DNA of 64,000 bases from Sphingomonas sp. (GTDB lineage: Bacteria > Pseudomonadota > Alphaproteobacteria > Sphingomonadales > Sphingomonadaceae): contig NZ_JAIESM010000041.1 in NCBI RefSeq assembly GCF_019746015.1, forward strand, positions 1-64,000, in the 5' to 3' direction. The position numbers and the translations under genes are program-made. The notes under the pieces were generated by a model, which saw only the letters and a list, made by a program, of their open reading frames with translations, searched no databases and was not told the origin of the DNA. Positions 63,798-64,000 of the stretch are shown in pieces. Numbering within the stretch: the stretch's first letter is position 1; each line of letters opens with the position of its first letter.

Positions 63798-64000
63798 GGC
63801 GGTGCTGGGCACGGTGGTGCTGGTCGGGGTCGGCCTGCTCTCGGCCTGTGGCGGGGGCAGCGGCCTGAAGCGCGCCAAGCCCGACGAGTATCTGGTCGCG
63901 CGCCAGGCGCCGCTGGTGATTCCGCCCGATTATGCGCTGGTGCCGCCCAAGCCCGGCGCGCCGCGCCCGCAGGACCAGAACCCGTCCGCGCTGGCGCTGG
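63790..64000 (+). CDS. DUF3035 domain lipoprotein (3' end outside window)
   Basis: The first 70 residues are visible. A lipoprotein signal (VVLVGVGLLSACGGGS) is followed by LKRAKPDEYLVARQAPLVIP and then PDYALVPPKPG, the hallmark of DUF3035 (BamF-like proteins in alphaproteobacteria). It overlaps the lspA end by 8 bases, and its own maturation needs LspA. It may be an outer membrane assembly accessory. The gene runs off the window. Confidence 0.88.
   Translation, partial: MRKAVLGTVVLVGVGLLSACGGGSGLKRAKPDEYLVARQAPLVIPPDYALVPPKPGAPRPQDQNPSALAL

Noticed and set aside
63790..64000. PEP-CTERM substrate candidates in the window
   Set aside because: No protein in the window that could be read to its end finishes in a PEP motif followed by a helix and Arg cluster.

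Overview
The window looks like chromosomal DNA of a high-GC alphaproteobacterium of the Sphingomonadaceae (Sphingomonas or a close relative). The clues are the strong G/C third-position codon bias, an ECF sigma/NrsF pair, an XrtA-type prsK-prsR-prsT cluster, a single-domain mannose-1-phosphate guanylyltransferase, many small palindromic intergenic repeats, and the housekeeping order thyA-folA-ribF-ileS-lspA-DUF3035. No rRNA, tRNA, CRISPR array, insertion sequence or prophage was seen. Both ends cut genes: a DEAD-box helicase at the left and a DUF3035 lipoprotein at the right.

Layout. 1-9.3 kb: helicase end; a sigma factor/anti-sigma (NrsF) pair with a DUF1223 lipoprotein, tied together by two copies of a sigma-F-like promoter; thiolase; TonB-like protein; hydrolase/OsmC fusion; SDR; PP2C phosphatase divergent from a membrane LuxR regulator and a DUF4199 protein. 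9.3-20.9 kb: branched-chain 2-oxoacid dehydrogenase operon (E1alpha, E1beta, E2), haloalkane dehalogenase, FAA hydrolase, acyl-CoA dehydrogenase, a pair of secreted amidohydrolases and an S41 peptidase lipoprotein. 21-30 kb: exopolysaccharide and PEP-CTERM regulation (manC, sugar transferase, prsK, prsR, prsT) followed by a HisKA_2-type kinase. 30-37.6 kb: Uup-like ABC-F, M61-like peptidase, a small periplasmic protein with a two-component system, an LLM oxidoreductase and a compositionally foreign immunity-like gene. 37.8-44.6 kb: pyrimidine 5'-nucleotidase, dapD, glutaminyl cyclase, glpX, a UbiB-like kinase and a CocE-type hydrolase. 44.7-51.3 kb (minus strand): ABC exporter, DsbA-like, M48 protease, RNase E. 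51.8-64 kb (plus strand): murein amidase, PBP1A, prfB, a lipoprotein methyltransferase and the thyA to lspA run.

The most unusual points are these. ileS is unusually long and carries two in-frame insertions: one is a dispersed palindromic repeat inside the editing domain, the other is about 125 codons that resemble a second, diverged piece of the editing domain. A different palindromic repeat is read in frame in the E2 linker. Two exact GTAACC-N16-CGAA promoters define a small predicted sigma-F regulon, and one of them overlaps the apparent start codon of the sigma gene. All functional calls come from reading motifs and recalling family features; no database search was possible.
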